A stretch of 64,000 nt of DNA from Mycobacterium seoulense (GCF_010731595.1 NZ_AP022582.1:3038001-3102000), one strand, 5' to 3'. Positions 48,609 through 59,948 are shown, counted from the stretch's first letter. Program-made: numbers and translations. The notes: a model not told the origin generated them from the sequence alone.

Positions 48609-50177
48609 ATGTCCGCCCCGCCCCGCGAAACCCCGGTCGCCGGCCAGGAGCGTGTCGTGCCCGTCGTCAGCCCGGGACCGATGGTTCCGGTGGCCGATTT
48701 CGGGCCGACCGACGAGGTTCGCGGCTGGGTCGTCACGGGCGTGATCGCCGTGCTGGCGGCGATCACCCGGTTCCTCAACCTGGGTTCGCCGACCGATGCC
48801 GGCACGCCCATCTTCGACGAGAAGCATTACGCGCCGCAGGCCTGGCAGGCGCTGCACAACCACGGGGTGGAGGACAACCCCGGGTTCGGCCTGGTGGTCC
48901 ATCCGCCGGTCGGCAAGCAGCTGATCGCGATCGGTGAGGCGATCTTCGGGTACAACGGCGTGGGCTGGCGGTTCACCGGCGCCCTACTCGGCGTGGTGCT
49001 GGTGGTGCTGGTCATGCGGATCGTCCGGCGGATCAGCCGCTCGACGCTGGTGGGCGCCATCGCCGGCGTGCTGGTGATCTGCGACGGGGTCAGCTTCGTC
49101 ACCGCCCGGACCGCGCTGCTCGACGGCATCCTCACCTTCTTCGTGATCGCGGCGTTCGGCGCGCTCATCGTCGACCGGGATCAGGTGCGCCGGCGCATGC
49201 ACGTCGCGCTGCTTGAGGGGCGCACCGGCGAGACGGTGTGGGGTCCGCGGCTGGGGGTGCGCTGGTGGCGCTTCGCGGCGGGTGTCCTGCTCGGATTGGC
49301 CTGCGGGACAAAGTGGTCCGGGGTGTATTTCGTGTTGTTCTTCGGTGCGATGTCGTTGGCGTTCGACGTCGCGGCGCGGCGCCAGTACCAGGTGACCCGG
49401 CCGTGGCTCGGGGTCTTGCGGCGGGATCTGATCCCCACCGCGTACGCGCTCGCGCTCATCCCGTTCGCGGTGTACCTGGCCAGCTACGCGCCGTGGTTCG
49501 CATCCGAGACGGCGATCGATCGGCACGAGGTGGGCCAGTCGATCGGCCCCCGTTCGGTGGTCCCGCTCCCCGATGCCATCCGCTCGTTATGGCACTACAC
49601 CGTCAAGGCTTTCGATTTCCATAAGAGCCTGACCAACGCCGCCGGCAACTACCATCCGTGGGAATCCAAGCCGTGGAGCTGGCCGATGTCGCTGCGGCCG
49701 GTGCTGTATGCGATCGATCAGCAGAACGTCTCCGGGTGCGGTGCGCAGTCGTGCGTCAAGGCGGAGATGCTGGTGGGCACCCCGGCCATGTGGTGGCTGG
49801 CGGTGCCGGTCCTGATCTACGCGTGCTGGCGTACGTTCGTTCGCCGCGACTGGCGATACGCGGTGGTGCTGACCGGCTATTGCGCCGGGTGGCTGCCCTG
49901 GTTCGCCGACATCGACCGGCAGATGTACTTCTTCTACGCGGCGACGATGGCGCCGTTCCTGGTGATGGGGATTGCCCTGATCTGTGGGGACATCCTGTAC
50001 CCGCCGGGCCGCGCCCGGGGCCTGAGTTCGGAACGACGCACGCTGGGGCTGATCGCCGTGTGTTGCTATGTCGCGTTGGTGGTGACCAACTTCGCCTGGC
50101 TGTTCCCGGTGCTCACGGGGCTGCCGATTTCGCAGCAGACATGGGACATGGAGATCTGGCTGCCCAGCTGGCGCTAG
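48609..50177 (+). CDS. pmt: Dolichyl-phosphate-mannose protein mannosyltransferase
   Basis: A 522-residue membrane GT39 enzyme that moves mannose from polyprenyl-phosphomannose to Ser/Thr of exported proteins. About 10-11 membrane helices; the catalytic Asp-Glu lies in the first outer loop (IFDEKHYAPQAW). GTKWSGVYF and the Trp-rich HPWESKPWSWP segment are typical of the family (Rv1002c). ATG 48609 sits just after the divergent rsmI start. The stop at 50177 is followed directly by a four-copy 15-bp tandem repeat. Confidence 0.95.
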   Translation: MSAPPRETPVAGQERVVPVVSPGPMVPVADFGPTDEVRGWVVTGVIAVLAAITRFLNLGSPTDAGTPIFDEKHYAPQAWQALHNHGVEDNPGFGLVVHPPVGKQLIAIGEAIFGYNGVGWRFTGALLGVVLVVLVMRIVRRISRSTLVGAIAGVLVICDGVSFVTARTALLDGILTFFVIAAFGALIVDRDQVRRRMHVALLEGRTGETVWGPRLGVRWWRFAAGVLLGLACGTKWSGVYFVLFFGAMSLAFDVAARRQYQVTRPWLGVLRRDLIPTAYALALIPFAVYLASYAPWFASETAIDRHEVGQSIGPRSVVPLPDAIRSLWHYTVKAFDFHKSLTNAAGNYHPWESKPWSWPMSLRPVLYAIDQQNVSGCGAQSCVKAEMLVGTPAMWWLAVPVLIYACWRTFVRRDWRYAVVLTGYCAGWLPWFADIDRQMYFFYAATMAPFLVMGIALICGDILYPPGRARGLSSERRTLGLIAVCCYVALVVTNFAWLFPVLTGLPISQQTWDMEIWLPSWR

Positions 50178-50237
50178 GCCTTCCCGGTCGCCGCCTTCCC
50201 GTTCGCCGCCTTCCCGTTCGCCGCCTTCCCGTTCGCC
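50178..50237 (+). repeat. 15-bp tandem repeat, four copies
   Basis: Four head-to-tail copies of GCCTTCCCGTTCGCC start at the base after the pmt stop. Copy 1 (50178-50192) has one change (GTC for TTC); copies 2-4 are identical. A candidate VNTR locus; copy number could vary between strains. Confidence 0.9.
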
Positions 50238-50243
50238 GCCGAG

Positions 50244-50293
50244 ATTGCCGCTATGGCTGTAAAACCCGCACTGTCCACAACCATGGCGGCAAT
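50244..50293. repeat. Imperfect palindrome left of the DUF559 gene
   Basis: ATTGCCGCTATGGCTGT (50244-50260) pairs with ACAACCATGGCGGCAAT (50277-50293), 15 of 17 positions. The left arm is preceded by GCCGAG, the same sequence that starts the repeat at 51164, so this looks like a second copy of one element. Confidence 0.65.
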
Positions 50294-50325
50294 GTGGACG
50301 CGATATCGGTGGTGCCGTCCATGAT

Positions 50326-51180
50326 GTGCGCGTGGCGGGGGCATTTATCGGGAGCGATGCGATTGCGGGCGGTTCGCTGACGCGCGGCCAATTGCGTTGG
50401 CGCTACCGGCGAATCCATCGCGACGTGTACCTACCGAAAAACGCTCCCAGGTCGCTTCGCGACAATATCCGGGCGGCGTGGCTATGGTCGGGCCGGCGGG
50501 CAACCATCGCCGGACGGGCCGCCGCCGCGTTGCACGGAGCGAAATGGGTCGACGACTTTGCGCCCATCGAGATCATCGGGCCTTTCAACCATCCACCACC
50601 CGGCATCATCGTCCGGCGCGAAAGCATCAGCGCGGAGGATGTCGTCAACCTCGACGGGCTACCAGTCACCAACCCGACGCGTACGGCGTTCGATCTGGGC
50701 CGCCATTTGCCGCGCAGTCTCGCCGTGACCCACCTTGATGCGCTGGCGGCCGCAACCGGCCTTACCTCCGCCGACGTGGCTGCGCTGATTGGCCGCAACA
50801 AGGGAGCCCGGGGCGTTCGCCAATGCCGAACCGCCCTGTCCCTGATGGACGGGGGTGCGCAGTCGCCAAAGGAAAGCTGGTTACGCCTCGTGTTGATCGA
50901 CGCCGGTTTGCCGCGGCCGACCACGCAGATAAGAGTCACCGACGGGCGGATGGTGGCCTACCTGGATATGGGGTGGGAAGAGCCGATGGTGGCGATGGAG
51001 TATGACGGCGAACAGCACCGCACCGATCGCGGCCAATACGTGAAAGACATCCGCCGAGCCGAGATGGTGGGCAGCTTGGGCTGGACCATGATCAGGGTCA
51101 TCAACGAGGACCGCCCGACCGTGATCGTTCAGCGGGCCCGCGAGGCGCTGGCCCGCCGTTCGTCGCCGAGATTGCCGTGA
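50326..51180 (+). CDS. AbiEi-like/DUF559 protein with PD-(D/E)xK-type C-terminus
   Basis: A 284-residue protein common in actinobacteria. The N-terminal two thirds resemble type IV antitoxin AbiEi-like proteins (winged helix: GSLTRGQLRWRYRRIHRDVYLP, then LDGLPVTNPTRTAFDLGR). The C-terminus resembles the DUF559/Vsr-like restriction-endonuclease fold: MVAMEYDGEQHRTDRGQYVKD, with the Glu-Asp and His placed as in PD-(D/E)xK nucleases. No toxin partner is adjacent. It has palindromic repeats on both sides and its last codons lie within the right one, which suggests it arrived as a mobile cassette. GTG 50326 is the likely start. Confidence 0.75.
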   Translation: MRVAGAFIGSDAIAGGSLTRGQLRWRYRRIHRDVYLPKNAPRSLRDNIRAAWLWSGRRATIAGRAAAALHGAKWVDDFAPIEIIGPFNHPPPGIIVRRESISAEDVVNLDGLPVTNPTRTAFDLGRHLPRSLAVTHLDALAAATGLTSADVAALIGRNKGARGVRQCRTALSLMDGGAQSPKESWLRLVLIDAGLPRPTTQIRVTDGRMVAYLDMGWEEPMVAMEYDGEQHRTDRGQYVKDIRRAEMVGSLGWTMIRVINEDRPTVIVQRAREALARRSSPRLP

Positions 51181-51227
51181 GGGTTGTGGTTCGCGCACCA
51201 ACCACGGCCATGGCGGCAATCTCGGCG
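51164..51227. repeat. Palindrome at the 3' end of the DUF559 gene
   Basis: CGCCGAGATTGCCG (51164-51177) and CGGCAATCTCGGCG (51214-51227) are a perfect 14-bp inverted repeat; inside, GTGGTT and AACCAC extend the hairpin. The left arm encodes the final codons and stop of the gene at 50326. Could also end transcription of that gene and of arcA, whose stop is at 51229. Confidence 0.7.
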
Positions 51228-51228
51228 C

Positions 51229-52443
51229 CTAACGCAACGGATCGCGGGCGACGGGACAGGACATGCAGCGGGGGCCGCCGCGGCCGGTGCCCAGCTCGGA
51301 CCCGGCGATGGTCAGCACCTCGATGCCGGCGTCCTGCAGCCGCGCGTTGGTCTGCGCGTTGCGCTCGTAGGCGACGACGACACCGGGCGCCAACGCCAGG
51401 GTGTTGTTGCCGTCGTCCCACTGCTCCCGTTCGGCGACAACGGGGTCCAACCCCGTATCGATGACACGCAGCCGGTCGATCTCCATCGCCTTGGCGGCGG
51501 CCTCCAGGAATGGCGTCTCGTCGCTGATGGCCACACCGTCCGGTGTCCGCTCGATGGTGAAAGCCGAGAGCGTGTCGACGACGTTGGCGTACATCACCAC
51601 GGTGTCGGTGTCGACCATCGTGCACACCGTGTCCAGGTGCATTTGCGCGCGCCGCTGCGCGATCGGCACCGCGAGCACCTTGTGCGCGAGGTCGTCGTCG
51701 AAAAGGCTGCGGGCCAACGCTTCCGCACCCGCGGGTGTGGTGCGCTCGCCCACCCCGACCGCGACCACACCGGGGGCGAGCAGCAGCACGTCGCCGCCCT
51801 CGACCGGAGCGGTGCGCGACTCGTAGGCGCGCCGCACCCCGGTGAACCGCGGGTGATGGGCATAGACGAGGTCGGTCAACGACGCCTCGCGCACGCGGGC
51901 GCGCAGCGCCAGCGTGGGGATCACCACCCGCGGGCCGATCCATATCGACGAATCACGGGTGAACACCAGGTTGGGCAGGGGCGCGATGACGAAGTCCGCC
52001 CCCTGGTGCATGCGCAGCACCAGCGAAACGTCGGTCCGGATGTCCGACGGCAATTCGTTGAACGTCATGCCGACCATCAGCACCTGCGCCAGCCTGCCCG
52101 CATCCAGACCCCGCAGGTAGGCCGAAAGCGCTTGCGCCAACGGCACTCCCAATCGGCGCGCGTCGACGGCGGCCGCGACACCCTGCATGCGCGCGGCCCC
52201 GCTGTGGGTCAGCGCCTCGGCCAGCAGGTCCGACAGCAGCAGCACCTCGACACCGCGCGAGCGCAGCACCGCGGCGAACTGGTCGTGTTCGTCTTGCGCG
52301 CGGGCGACCCAGGGCAGCCCGTCGAAGAGCAACTGATCCATGTTGCGCGGGTTGAGGCGCCGCAGCTCGCCGCCGGGCCGGTGCAGGATCACTACCCGCA
52401 GCGCGCCCACCTCGGAATTGGTGCCCAGCTCAACCACGCCCAC
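51229..52443 (-). CDS. arcA: Arginine deiminase
   Basis: A 404-residue enzyme converting arginine to citrulline and ammonia. Typical segments: [42 protein letters not shown] and the catalytic Cys near the C-terminus (GGPRCMSCP). Start GTG 52443 is set by TACCGT (52456-52451) exactly 7 bases upstream, a leaderless promoter. No arcB or arcC (ornithine carbamoyltransferase, carbamate kinase) is adjacent, as in M. tuberculosis (Rv1001), so it may not feed an ATP-forming pathway. Divergent from the alkB pseudogene. Confidence 0.95.
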   Translation of the reverse strand: MGVVELGTNSEVGALRVVILHRPGGELRRLNPRNMDQLLFDGLPWVARAQDEHDQFAAVLRSRGVEVLLLSDLLAEALTHSGAARMQGVAAAVDARRLGVPLAQALSAYLRGLDAGRLAQVLMVGMTFNELPSDIRTDVSLVLRMHQGADFVIAPLPNLVFTRDSSIWIGPRVVIPTLALRARVREASLTDLVYAHHPRFTGVRRAYESRTAPVEGGDVLLLAPGVVAVGVGERTTPAGAEALARSLFDDDLAHKVLAVPIAQRRAQMHLDTVCTMVDTDTVVMYANVVDTLSAFTIERTPDGVAISDETPFLEAAAKAMEIDRLRVIDTGLDPVVAEREQWDDGNNTLALAPGVVVAYERNAQTNARLQDAGIEVLTIAGSELGTGRGGPRCMSCPVARDPLR

Positions 52444-52516
52444 AGGGAAAACGGTAGCCGCTCGCCCGGCCGGTCCCCCTGTCATCGAACGGATGTGCGA
52501 TAGACTCGGTGTCGTG
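52441..52516. promoter_or_regulatory. Divergent leaderless promoters for arcA and alkB
   Basis: On the minus strand TACCGT (52456-52451) lies 7 bases before the arcA GTG (52443). On the plus strand TAGACT (52501-52506) lies 7 bases before the alkB GTG (52514). Both spacings fit transcription starting at the G of the start codon. No clear minus-35 elements were found. Confidence 0.6.
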
Positions 52517-53109
52517 GAGATCGCGGTACAGGGCTCCCTGTTCGAACACATCGAGCGCAGAGAACTCGGTGACGGCGCCTTCATCGAGATCCGCGCGGGC
52601 TGGCTCACCGATGCCGACGACCTGCTCGACGGGATGCTGTCGGCAGTGCCCTGGCGGGAGGAACGCCGGCAGATGTACGACCGGGTGGTCGACGTGCCGC
52701 GCCTGGTCAGCTTTCACGACCTGACGGTCGACGATCCGCCGCATCCGCTGCTGGCCCGACTGCGGCGCCGGCTCAACGACATCTACGCGGGCGAGCTCGG
52801 CGAACCCTTCACCACGGTCGGGTTGTGCTGCTACCGCGACGGGTCGGACAGCGTCGCCTGGCACGGCGACACCATCGGCGCAGCAGCTCTGAGGACACCA
52901 TGGTGGCGATCATCAGCCTCGGCGCCACCCGCACATTCGCCATGCGGCGGCGCGGCGGCGGCCCGTCGTTGCGGCTGCCGCAGGCGCACGGGGACCTGCT
53001 GGTGATGGGCGGGTCGTGCCAGCGCACCTGGGAGCACGCCGTGCCCAAGACGGCGGCGCCGGTGGGCCCGCGCATCAGCATCCAGTTCCGGCCGCGCGGC
53101 GTCCGCTAG
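52514..53109 (+). pseudogene. alkB: AlkB-like 2-oxoglutarate/Fe(II) dioxygenase, frameshifted
   Basis: The first part (GTG 52514 to about 52881) encodes an AlkB-type DNA/RNA demethylase N-terminus ([20 protein letters not shown], then CCYRDGSDSVAWHGDTIG with the iron-binding HxD). The second part (to 53109, one frame over) encodes the rest: RSSSEDTMVAIISLGATRTF, then WEHAVPK with the distal His and RISIQFRPRG with the 2-oxoglutarate Arg. One base seems lost near 52880-52884 (ATCGGCGCAGC, where a GGC-CGC would restore frame). As read, neither part holds all active-site residues. A sequencing error is possible; the clean promoter suggests a recent break. Confidence 0.85.
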
Positions 53110-53141
53110 ACCCGACTGCGCCACGCTGCCCGCAAGCGGCC

Positions 53142-53795
53142 CTAGCCGCGGACCGACTTCACCGCTCCGACGAGCAAGTCGCGGGCGCGTTGCGTATCGA
53201 CCGGCGCGACCGGCTGCCCCGGGATCACCAGCGGATTGGCGGTGACGATCACCTGGTAATCGCCGAATTGGGCCGAATAGTCGTAGAGCTCGCCGGTGCG
53301 CGGTCCGCCGGGGCCCAGCGCCTGCAGGACGCGATGCACCCCCAGCGTGCGGGTTCCGTCGATCTGCGGCGCGTCGACGACCTCGATGCCACCCCGCAAC
53401 TGCGGGCCGGTAAACGCGACCTTGGCGCAGTCCTTACCGGGGTCGTTGAACGGCAAGGCTTTTGAGGTTTCCACGGCGATGACCACGAATCGGTTGCCCT
53501 TGCCCTCGGCCGAGACGGCCGCCATATTGCCCTGCAGGTCCGGTGGCATTTCGGGCCCGGTCGCCGCTCTCGCACAATTGGCGGGGTCGAACGTGAGCCC
53601 CTCGGGAAGCTTGCGGCCCGACAGCACCTTGGGATCGATCCCCCGCTCACCGATGTCGGTGACCTTGAAGTCCGGCCCGAAGCTCGACTTCACGTCGGAG
53701 ACCTTCTTGATGTCCACCTTCGCCGAGCTGGCCGGCCCTGACGAGCATCCGGCGAGCACCCCCACCGCCGCGACCGCGAACGCCACCTTGAACAT
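53142..53795 (-). CDS. Lipoprotein, DUF5642-like
   Basis: A 217-residue exported lipoprotein with signal peptide MFKVAFAVAAVGVLAGC (lipobox LAGC). The mature domain has four further... paired-looking features: CARAATGPEMPPDL and GKDCAKV with two Cys that could form a disulfide, and APQIDGTRTLGVHR. It resembles the mycobacterial sensor-like or LppX-independent small lipoproteins annotated DUF5642; function unknown. The next gene (53824) is a related lipoprotein on the same strand 28 bp away, so the two look like a tandem duplication in one operon below patA. Confidence 0.78.
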   Translation of the reverse strand: MFKVAFAVAAVGVLAGCSSGPASSAKVDIKKVSDVKSSFGPDFKVTDIGERGIDPKVLSGRKLPEGLTFDPANCARAATGPEMPPDLQGNMAAVSAEGKGNRFVVIAVETSKALPFNDPGKDCAKVAFTGPQLRGGIEVVDAPQIDGTRTLGVHRVLQALGPGGPRTGELYDYSAQFGDYQVIVTANPLVIPGQPVAPVDTQRARDLLVGAVKSVRG

Positions 53796-53823
53796 CGTGG
53801 CTAATCTACCCAAGGCCGATGCG

Positions 53824-54516
53824 TCAGCTGCGCAACGTGGACACCGTTTTGACGAGCAGATCGGCGGCGAATTGCGGTGGCAGTGCCGCCACCACCGAAC
53901 CCGGATCGGTGGTCAGCGTCGTGAACGCATAGAAGTTGCCCAGGTACGCGATGAACGTGTATGTGCGCGAATCTATCTCGGTGCCGGACTCGACCGACGA
54001 CTTGACGTCGGCCACCATGCCCAGGGTCGGGACGCCATCGATGCGCGGGGCGTCGATGAGGTGCACGCTCGCGGTGGCGCGTCCGGCGGTCATGGTCCAC
54101 CGGCCACATGCGGCGACGACGTCGTCGGGCCGGTCCACCGGCCCCGGCAAAGCCACCACCACGGCGTCGACGATGCCGCCGCTGCCCGACCCGGACACGC
54201 CCTGCGCCGACTGGTCATGCCCGTTGCCGGGGTCGGCGAGCGCCGCGCATTGCGGCGGCCTCACCGTGTTGTCCGACGCGTCGGGCCCGAGGCTCCAGAT
54301 CACTTGCGGGGACGCTCCGCTCGGGATGCCCGTGGTCGCCTCGTAACCGGCCGGCAGCTCGCGAACCACCCGCTTGATGTTGGCCGGGTTGACCGCCGCG
54401 GGCGGTGGGGCCTTCGTGGCGGCCGGCGGCGGTGCGGGCGCCGACGGGTGGGCGCACGCGGCCACCAGCAACGCGAGCGCCGGCGTCGTCACCTGGCCAA
54501 ACCGGAACGGCCGCAT
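53824..54516 (-). CDS. Lipoprotein, DUF5642-like paralogue
   Basis: A 230-residue exported protein with signal peptide and lipobox LLVAAC, then a Pro/Ala-rich linker (about residues 22-45). The globular part shares with its neighbour the layout Cys (PPQCAAL), Cys (VVAACGRW) and IDAPRIDGVPTLGM, which parallels VDAPQIDGTRTLGV there. The long open frame continuing upstream overlaps patA in another frame and is not coding. Function unknown. It starts 26 bp after the patA stop. Confidence 0.78.
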   Translation of the reverse strand: MRPFRFGQVTTPALALLVAACAHPSAPAPPPAATKAPPPAAVNPANIKRVVRELPAGYEATTGIPSGASPQVIWSLGPDASDNTVRPPQCAALADPGNGHDQSAQGVSGSGSGGIVDAVVVALPGPVDRPDDVVAACGRWTMTAGRATASVHLIDAPRIDGVPTLGMVADVKSSVESGTEIDSRTYTFIAYLGNFYAFTTLTTDPGSVVAALPPQFAADLLVKTVSTLRS

Positions 54517-54542
54517 GCCCGTTCGTAGCACAACGCGCGGGC

Positions 54543-56576
<2,034 letters not shown>

Positions 56577-57109
56577 GTCGCACGGCGGCGGCCAGATCGT
56601 CGACCACCGCGTCGGCGCCGACCGCCTCACCGTCGCCGCCGCGGAGCAGGACGGTCGCCGTGCCGGCCGCTCGGCCCGCCTCCATGTCGGTCTCGCTGTC
56701 CCCGATCATCACCGACTCGGCCAGCTCAAAACCATGCTCGCGCGCCGCCCGCGTCAACATGCCCGCGCCGGGCTTGCGACATTCGCAGCTGGCCGCCGCG
56801 TGCGGGCAGTGGTAGGCGGCGTCGAGGCGGGCGCCCTCGTCGGCCAGGAGCCGCTCCAGGCGGTGCTGGACGGCGTCGAAACGCGCCGCGTCCCCGGCCG
56901 GTTCGGACAACCAGCGTTGATTGGTCACCAGGACGGTGCGCAGGCCGGCGGCGTTCAAGGCGGCCACCGCCCGCGCCGCGCCCGGCAGCAAGATCAAGTC
57001 CTCGGGCGACCGGATGTACTCCCCATCGTCGGCCTTGACGTTGATGGTCCCGTCCCGGTCCAGGAAGACGGTGCGGACATTCCGCAAATCGGCCATGCTC
57101 GGGGCGTTG

Positions 57110-57718
57110 TCAGCAGGGCCGGGGAAACAGCGCCGCTTCGACCATCTCGCAGATCGAATGGCCCAGGTGCAGGCACGCCTCCTGGACCCGGCCGGTGTTG
57201 TCGCTCGGGACCCTGATGCAGAACTTGGCGACGCCGGCCACTTTCCCGCCGCGCGCACCGGTGAGCGCGACCGTCGTCATGCCGGCGTCGCCGGCAGCCT
57301 CCAGCGCGCGGACGACGTTCGGTGAGTTCCCCGACGTGGTCAGGCCGACCACGACGTCGCCCGCGCGGCCCGCGGCGAGCACTTGGCGGACGAAGACCTC
57401 GTCGTAGGAGTAGTCGTTACCGATCGCCGTCATCGCCGCCGTGGCGTCCGGCAGGCTGAGCGCGGCGAGACCCGGGCGGTCGAAAGCGAAGCGGCCCATC
57501 AGCTCCGCGGCCAGGTGCCCCGCGTCCTGCGCGGATCCGCCGTTGCCGAAGAAGATCACCTTCCCGCCGGAACGCAGCGACTCGATCATCAGTCGGGCGA
57601 TCTCGACGGTCTGCGCGGCGATGACGCCCGAGAGCATCTGCTGCTTGACGGCGATCGTCTCCGCCAGTCGAGCCTGGACCAGTTCGACGCTTGGCGTGAC
57701 GACATCCGAGGCGCTCAT
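57110..57718 (-). CDS. gmhA: Sedoheptulose 7-phosphate isomerase
   Basis: A 202-residue SIS-domain isomerase making D-glycero-D-manno-heptose 7-phosphate. GmhA hallmarks: FFGNGGSAQDAGHLAAEL, GNDYSYDEVF, LTTSGNSPNV, and a C-terminal HLGHSICEMVE. Start ATG 57718 overlaps the hddA stop as ATGA, so translation is coupled; ATG 57727 is a near alternative. Confidence 0.95.
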   Translation of the reverse strand: MSASDVVTPSVELVQARLAETIAVKQQMLSGVIAAQTVEIARLMIESLRSGGKVIFFGNGGSAQDAGHLAAELMGRFAFDRPGLAALSLPDATAAMTAIGNDYSYDEVFVRQVLAAGRAGDVVVGLTTSGNSPNVVRALEAAGDAGMTTVALTGARGGKVAGVAKFCIRVPSDNTGRVQEACLHLGHSICEMVEAALFPRPC

Positions 57719-58734
57719 GCCTGCCATGTGGTCAATCCTTTGCTCTCGAACGCGAATTCGGTGATGGTGGCGCCGGCCGACTCGAGGCTTTCGATGAGGC
57801 GGTGCTTCTTCGCGAAGTCGCAGTACAACAGGATGTAACCGCCACCGCCCGCGCCGGTGATCTTGCCGCCCAGTGCGCCGTTGCGCAGGGCGAGGTCGTA
57901 GAGCTCGTCGATGCGCTCGTTGGTGATGTAGGGCGACATGCGCTTCTTCTGCGTCCAGGCCTCGCCCAGCAGGGTGCCGAAATCGTTCAGCTTGTTCGTC
58001 AGGAGTGCGGCCTTCATGGCCACCGCCAGCTCCTTCTGCGCCCGAAGTCCGGCCAGGGTGTCGTCCGCGCCGGTGGTGGCCCGCCGCGTCTGGTCCTCGA
58101 TCACTCGGGCGGAGTCCCGCGTGATGCCCGTAAAACACAGCAGGAGGCTCAGTTCGAGCTCGAAGGCGGTCTCGTCGCGGATGCGCAGCGGGTTGACGAT
58201 CACGCGGTCGGTGAACTCGATGAAGTTGAATCCCCCGAACGTCGCCGCGTACAGGTCCTGCATGCCGCCGGTGATGCCCAGATCCTCGCGCTCGATGGCA
58301 CAGGCCAGCTGGGCGGTCTCGTACTCGCCCATCGGCACGCCGTAGTGCTCGGCGAGCAGGCCGGTGAGCGCCACCATCATCGTCGACGACGAGCCCAGCC
58401 CCGAGCCCGGCGGAGCGCTCGAACGCAGCACCAGGTCGTAGCCGTCGGTGCCCTCCCTGCCGAACCGGCGCACGGCGGCCTTGATCAGGTCCAGGCTGCC
58501 GTCGTAGAGGATCTCGCTGTCGAGCCTCATCTCGGTGGTGGTCTTGAAGTCCACCGACTCGATGGTGACCATGCGATCGGTGCGCGGGGTGAGCGATCCG
58601 TGCGCGTAGCGGTCGATGGTCGCGGACAGGACGCACCCGCCCTCGGTGGTCGGGAACGGCGGTACGTCGGTGCCGCCCCCCGCGAACGAAATCCGCAGCG
58701 GCGCACGCGCGCGGATTCGGGGCCGGGGATTCAC
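57715..58734 (-). CDS. hddA: D-glycero-alpha-D-manno-heptose 7-phosphate kinase
   Basis: A 339-residue GHMP kinase. Motif 1 RAPLRISFAGGGTD, ATP loop SAPPGSGLGSSSTMMVAL, C-terminal GKITGAGGGGYILLY. It phosphorylates heptose-7-phosphate at C1 in the GDP-D,D-heptose route. GTG 58734 is chosen because the fold begins at once; the frame is open to 58839. No nucleotidyltransferase (hddC) is in the window, so GDP-heptose would need one from elsewhere. Heads the three-gene operon. Confidence 0.92.
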   Translation of the reverse strand: MNPRPRIRARAPLRISFAGGGTDVPPFPTTEGGCVLSATIDRYAHGSLTPRTDRMVTIESVDFKTTTEMRLDSEILYDGSLDLIKAAVRRFGREGTDGYDLVLRSSAPPGSGLGSSSTMMVALTGLLAEHYGVPMGEYETAQLACAIEREDLGITGGMQDLYAATFGGFNFIEFTDRVIVNPLRIRDETAFELELSLLLCFTGITRDSARVIEDQTRRATTGADDTLAGLRAQKELAVAMKAALLTNKLNDFGTLLGEAWTQKKRMSPYITNERIDELYDLALRNGALGGKITGAGGGGYILLYCDFAKKHRLIESLESAGATITEFAFESKGLTTWQA

Positions 58735-58942
58735 TGTCGACGTAATCCGCTCAGCAGGCCGACGCGCGTCCCGCGGTCGTCGGCGGATTGTGCGCCACGT
58801 CCTCACCCCATCTGTTGCCTGCGTGAGACCCCACTGCATCGCCTCTCGCGAAGAGCCCTAGCGTAGCAGCCGGATCGGCAGAAAAATGGGGATTCACCTG
58901 CGGATTGTCCCACCGCGTCCACGCCCGAACGAAAGCGACGAA

Positions 58943-59683
58943 ATGAGCCAGGATGCAGTCGAATTGACCCGCGGTCTGCTCACCGAGCCGGCCGCGCTGC
59001 GGCATGGTTTCCTCGACGTGTTGGGCGAATCGACGAGCTCTCCGGCCCCGACGGTCGCGCAGCGCGCCATGAACAGCCCCCTGGTCGCGACGGTCTACGA
59101 GCGGTTGTGGCGCCCGGCTTCGTTCTACGCGGCCAGCGGCGTCACCACCGGCGCCGAGCAACGGCGGGCGGCATCGGCGCTGCGGCTGTCCACCGCGGCG
59201 CGATTGCTCGACGTCGCCTGCGGCCCAGGCAATTTCACCGGCTCGCTGGCAGGACAGCTATCGGATGGCGGACTCGCGGTCGGTTTCGACATCTCCGAGC
59301 CGATGCTGGTGCGGGCCGTCCTGGACAACAGCACGCCGCGGACCTGCTACGTCCGCGGCGACGCCCGCGCGTTGCCCTTCGCCGACGCGACCTTCGACGC
59401 GGTCTGTTGCTTCGGCGCCCTGTACCTGATGCCCGAGCCGTTCCGGGTGGCACACGAAATGGTGCGGGTGCTCGCGCCCGGGGGGCGCATCGCGGTCCTC
59501 ACCAGCTATGTCCCGGACCTGCCGGGAATCCGGCACGCGATGACCGCCGGCGCCCGCGTCATCGGGCTCACCATGTTCGACCGGCACGCCTTCGTCGACC
59601 TGTTCTCGTCGGCCGGGCTGGTCGGCGTCGATCAGCAGGCGCAGCGCGCGCTGCAGTTCGTCGCCGCAGCAAAGCCCGGCTGA
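58943..59683 (+). CDS. Class I SAM-dependent methyltransferase
   Basis: A 246-residue methyltransferase of the UbiE/Methyltransf_11 type: LLDVACGPGNFTGSLA is the SAM loop, GFDISEPMLVRA motif II, and RALPFADATFDAVCCFGALYLMPEP post-I. Similar proteins are numerous in mycobacteria and substrates are unknown. ATG 58943 is favoured; the frame is open to 58886. It is divergent from hddA across about 208 bp. Confidence 0.85.
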   Translation: MSQDAVELTRGLLTEPAALRHGFLDVLGESTSSPAPTVAQRAMNSPLVATVYERLWRPASFYAASGVTTGAEQRRAASALRLSTAARLLDVACGPGNFTGSLAGQLSDGGLAVGFDISEPMLVRAVLDNSTPRTCYVRGDARALPFADATFDAVCCFGALYLMPEPFRVAHEMVRVLAPGGRIAVLTSYVPDLPGIRHAMTAGARVIGLTMFDRHAFVDLFSSAGLVGVDQQAQRALQFVAAAKPG

Positions 59684-59696
59684 CGGTCGGCAGACC

Positions 59697-59948
59697 TTAG
59701 GAAGCCGCCTTGCACACGGCGAGGACGCGGACGACCGGCGTGCCCGCCTCGCACTCCAGGACCCAGGGGGCGCCGCCGTCCACGGCCTCGGACGTCAGCG
59801 TGAACATCACCGGCTGACCGCTGCGCTGCGTCATCTGCGTGCACTCCACCCGGAACAGGCGATAGTCGCCGCGTTCACCGACGGCGAGCGAGAAGCCTGG
59901 CCGCACCGACTCGACCGGCACCTTCTGCAGGTAGTAGTCAACGTTCAT
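59697..59948 (-). CDS. Small conserved-looking protein, function unknown
   Basis: An 83-residue protein from ATG 59948. It has two Cys (VECTQM, VLECEAG) and a third near the end (AVCKAAS), alternating charged and hydrophobic residues that suggest a small beta-rich domain, and no signal peptide or membrane helix. I do not recognise a family. It is tail-to-tail with the methyltransferase (13 bp) and follows the M42 peptidase on the same strand after an 85-bp gap. Confidence 0.55.
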   Translation of the reverse strand: MNVDYYLQKVPVESVRPGFSLAVGERGDYRLFRVECTQMTQRSGQPVMFTLTSEAVDGGAPWVLECEAGTPVVRVLAVCKAAS

